Part shown: positions 35,691 through 47,759 of the stretch, one piece after another
Numbering within the stretch: position 1 is the first letter of the stretch
How the letters are laid out: the number at the start of each line of letters is the position of its first letter
From: Talpa occidentalis
Taxonomy: Eukaryota; Chordata; Mammalia; Eulipotyphla; Talpidae
Direction: 5' to 3'
Assembly (NCBI RefSeq): GCF_014898055.3
Contig: NW_023603184.1
Span: 29,738,808 to 29,802,807, forward strand
Length of the DNA stretch: 64,000 nucleotides
Made by a program: the position numbers and the translations under genes
The notes under the pieces: model-generated
What the model saw: only the letters and a program-made list of their open reading frames with translations
What the model was told of the DNA's origin: nothing
Databases searched by the model: none

Positions 35691-36084
35691 TACAAAGAAA
35701 TACTTGCAGCTTTTTCCTAGCCTCTGTTAAATTCAGAATGAAAGCACATATAAAAGAGGACAAAGGCTATAGGAAATCACAGCACAGGCAGCCATGTCTT
35801 ATTTTTAGTGAAAAGGATTAGTACAGGGAGCCCTTCAATAAAGCTGATAGCCTGTGATCAGGGAATAAGATAGTTGTAATCCCTTTAGTATACCACTGAG
35901 TTGATTGATTAAATTGAAAGTTATGAGTCAAATGCCCCGAGAACATCTTGGAAACTTGCACAGTCTGTACATATTCATATGGTCCTAATGACCTTTCATT
36001 GAAAGGGAAAAGAGTGTACTACCTGCAGGGAACACATGGAGAAAGACTTGGAAGGAAGTTAAACTTTTGCACAACCACCAGCGA

Positions 36085-36123
36085 GAGTTTAATTAAACTC
36101 ACGCTAACATAATAAGCGTGAGT
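36085..36123. repeat. Two overlapping inverted repeats
   Basis: GAGTTTAATTAAACTC (36085-36100) is a perfect 16-bp palindrome. It overlaps a second inverted repeat with 9-bp arms ACTCACGCT (36097-36105) and AGCGTGAGT (36115-36123) around a 9-base loop. Neither belongs to a repeat that I recognise. Confidence 0.9.
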
Positions 36124-36899
36124 CAATTTAAAAGAAAATGTGCCATGTTTTCCCCTCACTGTGGAACTTCCCAGGGCCTTGCAGCTCAAGTGGAAAGAAC
36201 AATGGAAAGAAGAAGGCTTTCTCTTCACATCTGGCTCCTGGAAATGGGGCTGAGAGGCTTTCTGGAGGGTTTTGCTGCCGGGGACACTTAGTGTTTACAG
36301 ATGTGAGCGGCTTTCAGTCATTGAATGCAAATTGCATTTGCTTTGTTGTGCACACCCTGGGAAAACCTAGAGGAAGAAGAGGAATAATGTTCCTTTATCC
36401 GCCCACCCACATTGAGATTCAGGGCACAGTCTTCTCGGGTTTATTGAGTCCCTAAGCAACCTTTGAAGAGAGTTGTACATCTGTCCGGCCGTCCCTACTG
36501 CAGTGGACGTGGATTCCTTTGGCTTTGCTTTTCAAGTCTCTGGCTCCATCATTGGTTTCATCATTGGTTCCATCAGATCTGAGTGGTTACCAAGTTTCTG
36601 AGTTAATTCTGCTTCCCTCTTAAACTTTGATCTCTATCTTGAAGGTGAGCTCCTCAGAAAAAAATGGATGGGGACTAGGCTTTTAATGTGAAGGCTAAAA
36701 TCAGAAAAATATGTAATAGCAGAAAGGCGGGGAAAAGCTGGAATAGGCAATCTCAACACCAAATATCAGAGCACTGTAAGAGTTGGGAAAAGGGTCATTT
36801 CTGAGGTGAGAGAAACTATAATCCAGGTTTCTCTTGCCCCAAGAAAAAGAGTAACTATCAACACTTTGCTGAAAGGCAACTCTTATCACAGACATTCTA

Positions 36900-37165
36900 G
36901 CAACCATGGACTTGGAAGTCTGCTCCAACGGAGCTTCTTGAATCTGAGACTGCTCCGAAGTAGCCTGGTTCAAATCTAAGCTCCTCCATTTACTCATTGT
37001 AAGACCTTGGAAAAGACTCCAAGTGACCTCACTGAGCTCCAGTTTCGCAAAGCAGAATCTACATCATTGGGTTATTGTAAGGTTAGAGACATTAACATTC
37101 TTACAGTTCTTAAAACAAGCTTGGCATATAGTGAGAGCTCACAAAGTGTTAGTCATTGTTAAATT
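36900..37165 (+). mobile_element. MIR SINE
   Basis: Sense MIR: CTGGTTCAAATCTAAGCTCC, GTAAGACCTTGGAAAAGACT, CTCCAGTTTCGCAAAG, CTTGGCATATAGTGAGAGCT. Confidence 0.6.
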
Positions 37166-38844
37166 AAAATGAGATAATGCATAAATGGTATTTATTTCAG
37201 TACCAGATACTCAGCAAATCTTGTGTTAGCCAAGGCTGTCAAACATTTATTTCTAGCTTTGTCATTTTACCCGCCCAAATTTTCAACATTTCAGCAAGGA
37301 TTTAGTTCTGATTTCATGGTGATATCTTAGACAAGTCCTCATCTGATTGACTTCCATCATCCAGTGAAAATCTGGTGAAATTCTGACCTTGCATCTCAAT
37401 TTCCTCCACATCCAAAATTAAGAGAGGGCTGAGTGCCAGAAATATTTTATCAACTCTAACTTTACAAATACCACTGAAAATGAATGACCACAAATTTTAA
37501 ATTAAAAGACTCTTTACAAAAGATTTCTTTTTACAGACAGCCTAACCAACAGAAGAAATGGAGTTTACAATTGTGACATTTGCCTCCCCCCCAGAAAGGA
37601 ATTTCTAAACAAATACACATATATTTCACAATCCGCCAGGCAAACACATGGAACTAGTCAGCTACCTTTAATTGCAAGTTAGTATTTACTGACTTGTATT
37701 TTTGTGCATAAGTGAAGGAAGTTAACAGAGTGTGGGATTTTTGTGCTCTGTGATTTCCGTTAGCCAAAATTAGTTTTACTTGGTTTCCCTCTCCTTTTTC
37801 CCTCTCTTACTCCATCCCTCCCCCAAGTACACATAAACAATTCCTTACGTGGGAACTATTTCAAAGTATATTAGGATCTGAGCAACAACCAACCAACCAA
37901 GTATATTAGGATCTGAGGGAAGATGCAAAGTGAGGATGAGATAAGAAAACCCCCCTAATTGTTGAGCTGAGTCCTGGTAGCCCTCTTTGCCAAGCCAGGT
38001 CTTATCCAGTCTTCTTATTTCAGCCAAAACCATCACTTCTTCAAGGAGGTCTCTTCTCTGATACCCCACACTGGACTGGGTCTGGTTTTCAAAGTCTCTT
38101 TATAAGCCTTTGTACCCTTTTAACTATTTCTTGTTTTGTATGACTACTGTGTGTTTCCCCAGAGTTGCAGTCTTAAGGTAGCCACATAATTTAAAGTTTA
38201 TAGAACTCAAGCTGAATCCTGAAAACAGATTAAAGCTGCTTTTTGACACCAGCTATGAAAATGGACAGATGGACATCAAGAGCACAAGCTCAGTTTAAAA
38301 CCCACTTTGTTGTCAGCTTTGAAATTATGCTTCTCGACAATTCTTTTTCAATTGGGGGAGAGGGAATTGATACTGTTTTACATTTTGCATACAGGGAGAC
38401 TTTATCAGTATTTTATATATCTTTCCTATGTATTTATTAATATATGTATATGTGTCTATGCCCTTTGATGCACATTCACATAAAATGTGGCTGCTCCATA
38501 ATTATTTGTTTAAAATAGCTGTCTTTTCATTAAAGGGTAGCTTCCAGGAACTATCACTGCCCACTGTTCATTGCAGTATATCTAATGACGGGAAAAGTAC
38601 CTGTGTATGGTAGACACCCAGGAAACCCAGGCAGGACTAAGGAGGGTAGAAACTGACATCTGGCAATCTAAACATCTTTTCCCCTTGGGCAAGAAGGACA
38701 GGCAAGAAGGTCTTTTTCCACCTCAAAGACAGAGGAAAGAGTGATCTCATTCTTTGGGCTGCAACTGTTTTTTTGTTTACTCTGACATCATGCAACTGAT
38801 TCTAACTGGTAAAAAAAAATATGCATATTCTGTCTCCTGCACTA

Positions 38845-38945
38845 GACTGTTAGCTCCCTGAGGACAAGGGTCATCTTTTGTTCATAACCGTATCACTAAC
38901 TCCCAGCCCATACAAAGCAGAATAGACATTTTTTCATTAACAGAT
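38845..38945 (+). mobile_element. L2 LINE 3' tail
   Basis: CTGTTAGCTCCCTGAGGACA AGGGTCATC is the standard L2 3' phrase; the remainder is diverged. Confidence 0.6.
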
Positions 38946-39447
38946 GGAAGAACCAGGCTGCTGGAATCTACTCTTCCCTTTGTAATGATATCAAGAAAAT
39001 GTTACATAGGACAGAATCTAAACTCTCTAAAATCTACCTAAGTCAAATCATCCTGCTTCCTTTAATCCGTTGATCTGGGAAAAATCTCTCATCTTCAACC
39101 ACGGGGCCATACAAATATAATTTGCATCAAGGTTCTATGTATGTTGGAAATCATGTTGGCCAAACTTCCTTTTTGATCCTTTTCCTTCTTTTTCCATGCC
39201 TTTTATAATGGTTTTATGCAGATTCAGGAAGAAAATATTGGAGTTAATTGGGACCATCATGTATCCCCAGCTCCAGCATAGTATCTGATATGGAATTAGT
39301 ACTCAATGCATGAATTTGAATGGACTTGCTGTGTGAAGTCTTCTCCATTTTAAAGGAAATATCCTAAGTGCTTAAAACAATCAGAAGGGGAAATGTGTAT
39401 TTTCTAAAAATCTTAATAAGTTTATCAGAAGAGACCCGCATACAAAC

Positions 39448-39660
39448 AAAACTCCACTGAAACTAACAGCATTTATGTCCTGAAGTTTTCCAAACAATGA
39501 GTTGAAAATATTCCCTGAAGAGTTGTTTATGCCAAATAAGGCTGACTATTCACGTTCATGACTAGAATTGCTGCATGCTTTGTGCCAGCCACTGCGTTCC
39601 TGCCAAACATCCTCCCAATTTGCAAGGATTCTTGAGTTTCGTGTTGGAAATAAAGCAGTA
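39448..39660 (+). repeat. Copy 2 of a diverged local repeat pair
   Basis: The partner of 35475-35690, about 4 kb downstream in the same orientation. The same blocks occur in the same order with small indels and substitutions throughout. Confidence 0.7.
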
Positions 39661-40261
39661 AAAAGCTTCTTCCAGCCAACTTATCAGGGTCTTATTCTTC
39701 ATTAATACTTACTTAGGTTACAATGATCAGAGCAACATCTTAACTCTGTTTTGAAATTCTTGTTTTGGGTGACAGACAGAGTGGGAGCAGGGAGCAGAGA
39801 AACAAGTTAATAGAATAGTGCTGTCAGTTTGAGTTCTGAACACATAACACGTGAAAATGGCTCACACTGTGTCCGTGCCAGAGGCACCAACTGAGAGGTT
39901 GTCAGTCAGATATTTCTGTCAACCAAGGCAAGAAATCAGCTCCCTAACAAGGTGGCTACTGAGTCAAAACTTTCATTACAAAAAAACAAAGAGCTGTCAG
40001 ACTGAAGAGTTTTTTTTTTTTGTTTGTTTGTTTGCTAATCAAAGAGACTATAAATTCCATGTTTACAGATAATTCACAACAAATAGGGCTTATAGCAAAA
40101 GTGATCCTGAAAGTGAGCCTGCTGAGGCTCTGCCCCTACTGACTCAGTACAGCTCACAGGTTCAGGAACCAGTGATTTTCTCTTGTTTGGAAAAATTTTG
40201 TAAGAGCACAGCACCCAATCCATCCTTCACCCAATTCTAACAAGGCTGTCACATCTAATGG

Positions 40262-40490
40262 TCAAGTGTGTAGACCCTAGAACAGGACTAAACCCTCCTG
40301 CTTCCACCACTGTCTGTGAGATGCTAGGCACGGTCACTTAATTTACCTCTCTGTGCCTCAGTTTTCTGACTTAAAAAGTGGGAATGACAACAATGCCAAC
40401 TTCACAGGACTACGGTGAGGTTGAAATATATTGATATATGTAAATAGTTTAAAAGAGTGCTAAACATATGTTAAGTGTTATATATTTATT
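40262..40490 (+). mobile_element. MIR SINE
   Basis: Sense MIR: CACTTAATTTACCTCTCTGT GCCTCAGTTTTCTGAC, then AATGACAACAATGCCAACTT and a GAGTGCTAAACATATG end. Confidence 0.7.
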
Positions 40491-42285
40491 AGCTATTTCA
40501 TAATTTCTTTTTTGTGATCTAGTTCTTGCCTTGGACCCCAGGTCTCATAATTGGGTCTCAATCTTCAGGCATCTGTTGATTCCATAGTTTCGTAAGGACT
40601 GACTGCTGCCCAGCCTTTAATCTTGCCATGGGGAAGAGAACCATGAAGGCCTATCTCTGCCCCTCAAGGGATGAGGTCATTCTCTCCAGTTCCAAGTCCT
40701 GGAATTCTGCCTCTTCTAGCTGCCAGACCTACCTGATGCCCAGTGTCCCTGGTCTTTCTTAACTGTCTCATCTTCAAGCTCAGCTGCCTGATCTAGTTTT
40801 GATTCTGACAGCACCCTTGAAATTTGTTCAAGCAATGAATAAATGATTCAGTGTTTTATGTTCCTCCAAGGAAGAAGAAGCCAGACCTTATCAAGTCAAA
40901 AGAATTGCATCTGTCCCTTTAGTGCAATAATTTAATTTCTAAGGAACAAAAAAATAAAAATCTAAGGAAATACTCCTGTATTCATAAACTATACTTCCTC
41001 ATCAAGAGAAATAAACTTCTCCTGCCTAGGATTGCACAAATAGAACTCTTCCGTATCTCCAGAGCTCCAAGGAATAATAGGCCACCAGCTGCCTCCTTGG
41101 GCTAAAGGTTTCAGGAAGTGGGAGAGGGGAATTTTCCATCCTGATTGTTGCCTTTGCAGTGTTCTCAGCTGCCAGCACATGGGGATGGCATGGTTCTGAG
41201 CCAGCTTTGTGTTTCTAAATAATAAAGCTGAGATGCTGTCCTTCTTCAAAGTAGGTCCCTGGGCCTTCATCAACCCACTGCCTTTCCTGGGTGCACCTAG
41301 TTGTGCAGGCTTTTAGAAGCAAGTCACCTCTTCATATACTTTTTGAAGTGTTGGAGAGAAAGCTCAGATTCAAGGCAAAATTCATATAAAGTTCTGAGAT
41401 AGCAAAGCAGAGGAGACTTGCCCAAGGTCACAGATCCCTAAAGGGGTAGATACAGGACTTAATTACCTTGCCCTAGCATAAAATACAGATTCTTCAGCTG
41501 GGCTAAATTCACTGGGATCTCGCCAGCAACCGTCTAATCCCTTGCCCCTCTGCAACTCATACTCTTGGCTCCTTCCATCTTATGTTCCCAGAAAAAACCG
41601 TGCTTATTATAATCTCTGCCTTGCACAGGCCTTTTCAGGTGCCTGCAACACTGCACTGCCTTACCACCTCCACTGGCTGACTGTGGCCACCCTTTCAAAC
41701 TCAATAGAAACCCCTTGAAAAGCCCTTTCCATTTCCCCAGTCTGATGAGCAACCCTCTTCCTTTTGGCTCAAACCTTGTGGTTATCCTATCAAGACACTT
41801 TCCATACTGCATTGTAATTTCCTGTTCACATATCTGACCCCCCTAATATGTTAAGAAAAGGGAGACTTCTTGTCTGGTTTGACTCAGAATCCCTGGGACC
41901 TTTCAGAGCATTGAGAGCTAACATAGTGTGCGATCAGTGGGTATTCTTCAAGATGAACCACGCCATTTCCTTACCAAGCTGCTTCCTTGACAAGTCAAAT
42001 CCCAGAATAAAGATACCAGCTTTGCAATTCCTGCTAATGGCCCCATGCAGGCTGAGCTCCTGGCCCAGAGCACCTGACCTCTGATCTTTAAAATGTGCTG
42101 GGGTAACCTTTGACCTCCCACTTCTCCTCACATGTCCACAGCTCATCTCTCTTGTTTTCCTGTCACCATCCTTATTACATAAGAATTAAACTTTTGTTGT
42201 CTGTACAATGCAGTTAAACGCTAGAGTAGTCCAGGGTGAACCTTGAGAAACAGGGAAAGAGAGAATGTCACATCTACCACCATAC

Positions 42286-42989
42286 TTTTTTTTTTAATAA
42301 ATTTTATTTTCATATTCCCCATACAATTGCAATCCCCTAATTTTGACCCCAATCCCTCCCCTCCCCACCCCCCACCACCCATAGAGTGTCTCTGGTTCAT
42401 AGTTGTTTGTTGATTTTGATTTTCACTTTCTTGTAGTTATTCATTTTCCTGGTCCCTTATTTAAGTTTTCTAAATTCCTGCTATGAGTGAGACCATCCGG
42501 TATTTTTCTTTTTCTTTTTGGCTTATTTCGCTGAGCATGATCCCTTCCAGCGCCATCCATGTTGCTGCAAATTGCATGTGTTTATCTTTTTTGAATGCTG
42601 AGTAATATTCCATGGTGTATATGTACCACATCTTCTTGATCCAGTCATCTATTTTTGGGCATTTGGGGTGTTTCCAAAGCTTAGATATTGTAAACAGCGC
42701 TGCTATAAACATAGGGTGCAGGTGCTCTTTGGAATTGATGTTTCTGTGTCCTTTGGGTAAATACCTAGGAGTGGAATTGCTGGATCATATGGAAGCTCTA
42801 TGTTTAGTAGGTTGAGGAATCTCCTCACAGCTCTCCATAGTGGTTGGACCAGTTTGCACTCCCACCAACAGTGCAGGAGAGTTCCTTTTTCTCCACACCC
42901 TCGCCAACATTTGTTGTTGCTAGTTTTTTTAATATGTGCCATTCTCACTGGTGTAAGATGGTATCTCATGGTAGTTTTGATTTGCATTT
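42286..42989 (-). mobile_element. 5'-truncated L1 (end of ORF2 and 3' UTR)
   Basis: In minus orientation this is an L1 3' end of about 700 bp. The frame at 42703-42987 reads [20 protein letters not shown] and [17 protein letters not shown]. After a frame change, 42470-42712 reads IYTMEYYSAFKKDKHMQFAA and ISQKEKEKYR, the conserved C-terminus of L1 ORF2 protein (reverse transcriptase/endonuclease). The 3' UTR and T-rich (poly-A) end lie at 42286-42470. The 11-bp duplication TACCACCATAC flanks it (42275-42285 and 42990-43000). The truncation and frame break make it immobile. Confidence 0.93.
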
Positions 42990-43003
42990 TACCACCATAC
43001 TTT

Positions 43004-43261
43004 TTTTTTAAGATTTATTTATACAAGAACTGGGGTATAGGCCAGAGGCACGGGAGGGTGAGAGAATCCACCAGAGACAGAGGGGGGAGCAGAACAGGCA
43101 GACAGTCCGAGAACACTGCTGAGGGGAGCAGCGGGAGAGATAGGAGAGGTCTGTTGCACCATGTGGGTATCTCCCTGGCCAGCTGAGAATTGAACCTGCA
43201 CCACAGAGGCTGTGGACAGCCACACAGCGCTGTGCTCAACCCACTGCGCCACGAGGGAGGC
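43004..43261 (-). mobile_element. tRNA-derived SINE beside the L1
   Basis: A reverse-oriented copy with the AAGATTTATTTATACAAGAA tail end, the GGTATAGGCCAGAGGCACGG body and a GGGAGGC end. The duplication CCATACTTT (42995-43003 and 43262-43270) overlaps the 3' copy of the L1 target duplication, so L1 and SINE used almost the same target. It belongs to the older subfamily or is intermediate. Confidence 0.93.
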
Positions 43262-43719
43262 CCATACTTTCTTTTTTTTAAGTGGACTTTTTATTGGAGC
43301 ATAGCGTACAGGCAGTATACACACACACACACTTAGAGTAAATCGTAAGTGTATTGCCCAGTTACTCACTCATTTAAGCACATTCTACATTCTGTTACCG
43401 GCAAAAAATCAGAAACTTACTGGGATGCCAGAAGTCTCCTTTGTGTACAATGCTAATCACACTCCCACCCCAGACAAATGGCAACCAGGATTTTGATTTC
43501 TCTTGTACATTAATTTTGCCTTTAGAAACTTGTTTGTAAAATGGAATTTTACAGAGAGTATACTCTTTTGTGTCTGGTTTCTTATGTTCAACTTTAGTTT
43601 GTGAGATTCATTCATGTGCTTGTGATAATTTTGGTTTGCTCCTTCTCACAGCTACGTAATACTCCACTGAAATGAATATACTACATTTCACTTATCTACT
43701 CTTTGATAGATGAATATTT

Positions 43720-44145
43720 TTTAATTTTTAAATTTTTTTTAAACAATATTTGCTTCCCCCCACCCTCAGGTTGAGTCCCCATAGAATTTCCTTCCCCAAG
43801 GCACCCATGCACCGTCACCACAGTCCCCTGTGCTCCTCCCTCCCTCCCTCTGATCCCTCTCCCTCCTCCTCCCCTGCAGGATGTCTCTGATTTGGAATTG
43901 TCTGTTTTTGCTTTTTTGTGTTTTATACTGTTATTATTTTTTTACGCTGATGTCTTATTGGGTTCCCCTATATTCCTGCTATAAGTGAAACTATCCAATA
44001 TTTTTCTTTTTCCTTCTGGCTTATTTCACTGAGCATAATTCCTTCTAGCTCCATCCACGTTGCTGCAAATGGCATGAGTTTATCTTTTTTGATTGCTGAA
44101 TAATATTCCATTGTGTATATATGTCACATCTTCTTGATCCAGTCA
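43720..44145 (-). mobile_element. 5'-truncated L1 inserted into the older L1
   Basis: A 426-bp antisense L1 3' end. It includes TATTTTTCTTTTTCCTTCTG, TTATTTCACTGAGCATAATT and CTGAATAATATTCCATTGTG, the antisense of the ORF2 C-terminus. The perfect 17-bp duplication TTGATAGATGAATATTT flanks it (43703-43719 and 44146-44162). It is closely related to the copy at 42286 but has a different 3' UTR. Confidence 0.9.
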
Positions 44146-44304
44146 TTGATAGATGAATATTTAAGTCGTTTCCAGTTTGGGAGTATCATGGACAGCGCTG
44201 TGTAAGCATATGGACATGTACAATGTGTTTCTGTTGGATTTATGCTAGCATGGAGTTGCTAAGTCATACAAAATGTGGTCCAGCTTTAGTGGATACTGTT
44301 AAAC

Positions 44305-44574
44305 GTTTTTTTTAAGATTTATTTATTTATGCATACAATAGCTGGGGTACAGGCCAGAGGTGTGGGAGGTGAGAGGATTCACCATAGACAGAGTAGGGAA
44401 CAGAACAGGCAGACTGACCAAAGTACACTGCTGAGGGGAGCAACGGGAGAGACAGGAGAGGTCTGCTGTGCCATGTGGGTAGCTCCCAGGCTGGCCAGGG
44501 ATCGACTCGTGCTGCAGAGGCTGTGGACAGCTTCATAGGCTGCGTCTTAACCCCTTGCGCCATCAGGGAGGCCC
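44305..44574 (-). mobile_element. tRNA-derived SINE, older subfamily, inserted into the old L1
   Basis: A reverse-oriented complete copy with the TATTTATGCATACAATAGCT tail end, GGGAGAGACAGGAGAGG in the body and the GGGAGGCCC end. The short duplication CTGTTAAAC (44296-44304 and 44575-44583) marks its insertion into the antisense L1. Confidence 0.93.
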
Positions 44575-46794
44575 CTGTTAAACAATTTTGCACACAAGAG
44601 AGTTGAATCAACGTCATTGCCAGCATTTGATATTGTTGGTATTTTTCATTTTGGTTACCTGTTTAATATATGGTGATAGCACAATGTGATTTTAACTTTA
44701 ACTTTTTTATTTTGACTCGTTTGTTGTTATTGGTCATTTGGATAACTTAAAAATTCCTATTCAGGTCATTTGAACTCTTTCCCTATTGGGTTGTCTCCCT
44801 TTTACCTGTTGATATGTAGAGGTTGTTATATTTTCAGATATGATTCCCTTCTCAATTATGTGCATTCCAATTATCTCCTCCTATTCTGTGGCTTGCCTTT
44901 TTTACTCTTAATCTTTTGATGAATTGAAGATTTTAATTTTAATGTAATAGAAATGAATCTTTTTTCTTCAAAGTTAACCTGTGTCCCATTTAAGAAATCT
45001 TTCCCTATTCAAGGTCATGAAGAGTTGGTTTATATTCTCTTCTAGGGCTTTTATTATTTTTGCATTTCATATTTAGATGTTAAATTGATCTGTTACTGAA
45101 TCTGTGTATGATGTGGATTAAGGATCAAGATGCATTTTTCCCCCAGAATCACTTACTGGAATGCCCATCCATTCCTCTCCATGTTAGTGTCTCCTTTGGC
45201 ATATATCAAGAGACTGCATGTCTGAGGGTCTCTTTCTGGACTCTGTGTTTGTCATTTTGTTTCACTGGCCTATTTGTCTTTCACATCTGGGAGTGTTAGT
45301 TCTCCAACTTTGCTCCAAAGATTATTTTGACTGTTCTTGGCACTATGCATTTTAGAATCAGGACCCCAGTTCTCATTAAAAAAAAAAAAAAAAAAACTAG
45401 TGGATCTTTGGGGGATTATGTTGAATTTATAGACAAATTAGGGAAAACAGTTTGTATTATTGACACTGCTAATTAATGTGACCATGGTAAAACACTCCAT
45501 TTATTTAGATTTACTCTAAACTCAATCAATAACGCTTCATAGTTTTTTGTGGAAAAGAGGTCTTATTCATTCTTCACTAGATTAATTCTTAGATCTAATG
45601 TTTTCATAAGCTATTGTAAATAATAGCTTTTCAATTTTTTTACTTTTCACTTGATAGTTACTGGCATATAGAAATGAAACTGATTCTTGTATATTGACTT
45701 AGTATTCAGAGGCCTTGTTAAGTGTACTTATTAATTCTATTTGTCTAGATAGAAAAATGGATTATTTTGAATTTTTTGTTTATATAATTCTATTTTCTAC
45801 CAACAATTCTATAAATCCTAATGCCCTCTCCTTCTCTTTTTTGCCTTGTTGCGCTGACTAGAACCTTTAGTACAATGCTGAATAGAAGTGGTGATATAAT
45901 CTAATATGGCTTCTATTATTAACCTAACAATCTTTTCAGGGCCTCTGCTTCTTCCTCCCTGTCAGAACAAAAAGACTTCCCAAAGACAAAACAATCATGA
46001 TCCAAATCCTGGCTCAATCACTCCCTTGCAAAGCGTCCACTGGCAAATTACAGATCCACTCCGAGACTCTGTTTTGTCTTCAGTGAAATGGGATTTGAAA
46101 AGTAAATTAGACAATACATATGAAAGTACCTAGCACAAGCATGTGCTCAGCGATTTCTATTTCTCACTACCTTTTCTCTCTGCTGCCGAAAACCTTTTCA
46201 AACACAGAACAGCATTGGTTTACTTATTTCTATGGCTTAGTCAAGATTCAAACCTAAAAGAAAAATTAATGGAGTTGTAGCTGTGGAAAGTCCATTCATT
46301 TTGTTACATTCTAAAAAACAAAGCAAAGTTATTTACTGCTCCTGCTTAATGTTTAAATACCAGTTCCTGGTTTTTCTCACCTGGATTAATATTGCTAGAA
46401 TTTATCACCCAAAGTACTACAGTGCTTTCCCTGGGACCTCAAGCTCAGGTGTTAACTGTGTATTAAACATTTGGAAGTTGTCCAGGAACATAGCCTCTGT
46501 CTCATATATAACAATGTTTATGTGAAAAGTCAGCCTGGAAGGACACTTTTAAAGGTCCTCTTTCTAGAAAATAACCACACTGCTATTTGTCACTACACAA
46601 TAAACTTTTAACCAGCCTCTGCTGTAGCAATGGGGATGGGAGTTTGGGGAGGATCTTGAGATTGTGTTCTTTGCTTCTGAGAAGAGAATCAAGTGATTGG
46701 CTAGGTTTTAGAAATGTCCAAATAAATTAGGAGTCAGAAGTCCAAAAAATTGGGCCGGGAAAGCTGACTTTGAGAGAGTTGAAGTAGCCATTTA

Positions 46795-46985
46795 TTTAAC
46801 ATTAACTGTGTAGCAGGAAGTATGCTATTAGTAGGCAGAGTTGCCTCTGTAATATCCACAAAAACCCTAGAAGGTAAGTACTATTGTTATCTTCATTTCA
46901 CAGATAACAAAACTGTCTTAGAAGACAAGTAGCTTATTCAAGGTCATACAGCTAGTAAATGGTGGAAAGAGAAATGTGGTGATAT
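46795..46985 (-). mobile_element. MIR SINE
   Basis: Antisense MIR: CTAGAAGGTAAGTACTATTG, TTCATTTCACAGATAACAAA, TCAAGGTCATACAGCTAGTA AATGG. Confidence 0.7.
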
Positions 46986-47039
46986 CCTAAACTAGTAGAT
47001 CTTTTTTTTTTCAAGACTTTTGAAAGGAGGAACTGATAT

Positions 47040-47360
47040 ATACAACATGGATGATTCACAAATGTGTTATGCTAAGTTAAAGAAACCAGACTCACAAGTC
47101 TACATATTGCATGTGTCTATTTATAGTATATTCCAGAATAGGCAAAGCTATAGGAACCAAAACAGATCAAAGGTTGCCAAAAGCTGAAGTGGAGGGAAAG
47201 GATTGACAAGCACTACAAAGTGCAATAACTTTTTTTTTTGTAACAAAACTATTCTATATTGTGACTGCGGTAGTGATTATATGATTGCATGCTTTTGTCA
47301 AGCTCACTAAACTATACATTAAAAGGATGAATTTTTACAGAATTTAAAGTAGATTATTAT
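47040..47360 (+). mobile_element. Old L1 3' end
   Basis: This matches the usual L1M 3' end: AAGAAACCAGACTCACAAGT CTACATATTG, then GGTTGCCAAAAGCTGAAG, ATTGTGACTGCGGTAGTG and TCACTAAACTATACATTAAA. It is diverged and truncated. Confidence 0.7.
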
Positions 47361-47759
47361 TTTTAAATGGGAAATAAAGGAAGTAGACGATAATTTTCCT
47401 CCAATTGCCCTAAGCATTTCTCAACTGTAGGAAGCAAAAATCAAAGTTGCAAAGACTTGGTGAAGTAAAAGCACTCAGATGGGGCTCTGGATCAGATTTC
47501 CAGGACTGAGAAATGAATTCAACTAGAGGAAATGAGAACAGTGAGCTTAACTTTCAAAAAACCTGGAGGTGTAAGAAAGACAAAAGGTAGCCTTTCTGAG
47601 AAAAGAACATTGGAAATTGTTTTTTCACCCAGAAAAACACTTGAAATCTCTTTAGTTCAAGGGAGAAGCTCTTCATGAAAAACAAGACTAAAGATGAACC
47701 TTAGCCAGATATACCATCTCTGACACTCTTCATTCTTTCATGTAGATCCAAATTTCCAT

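Larger units (their letters stand above)
43271..45905 (-). mobile_element. Old, long antisense L1 remnant hosting younger insertions
   Basis: The sequence reads as an ancient L1 3' region in antisense, interrupted at 43720-44145 and 44305-44574. Near the right end, TGCTGAATAGAAGTGGTG preceded by CTGACTAGAACCTTTAGTAC matches the antisense of an ORF2 block. The left part is of 3' UTR type (TTTTATTGGAGCATAGCGTA and following). It is diverged with many stops. Subfamily not assigned. Confidence 0.7.

Noticed and set aside
42470..42987. Reverse-transcriptase-like coding region
   Set aside because: It is only the C-terminal end of L1 ORF2 with a frame break and 5' truncation, so not an active gene.
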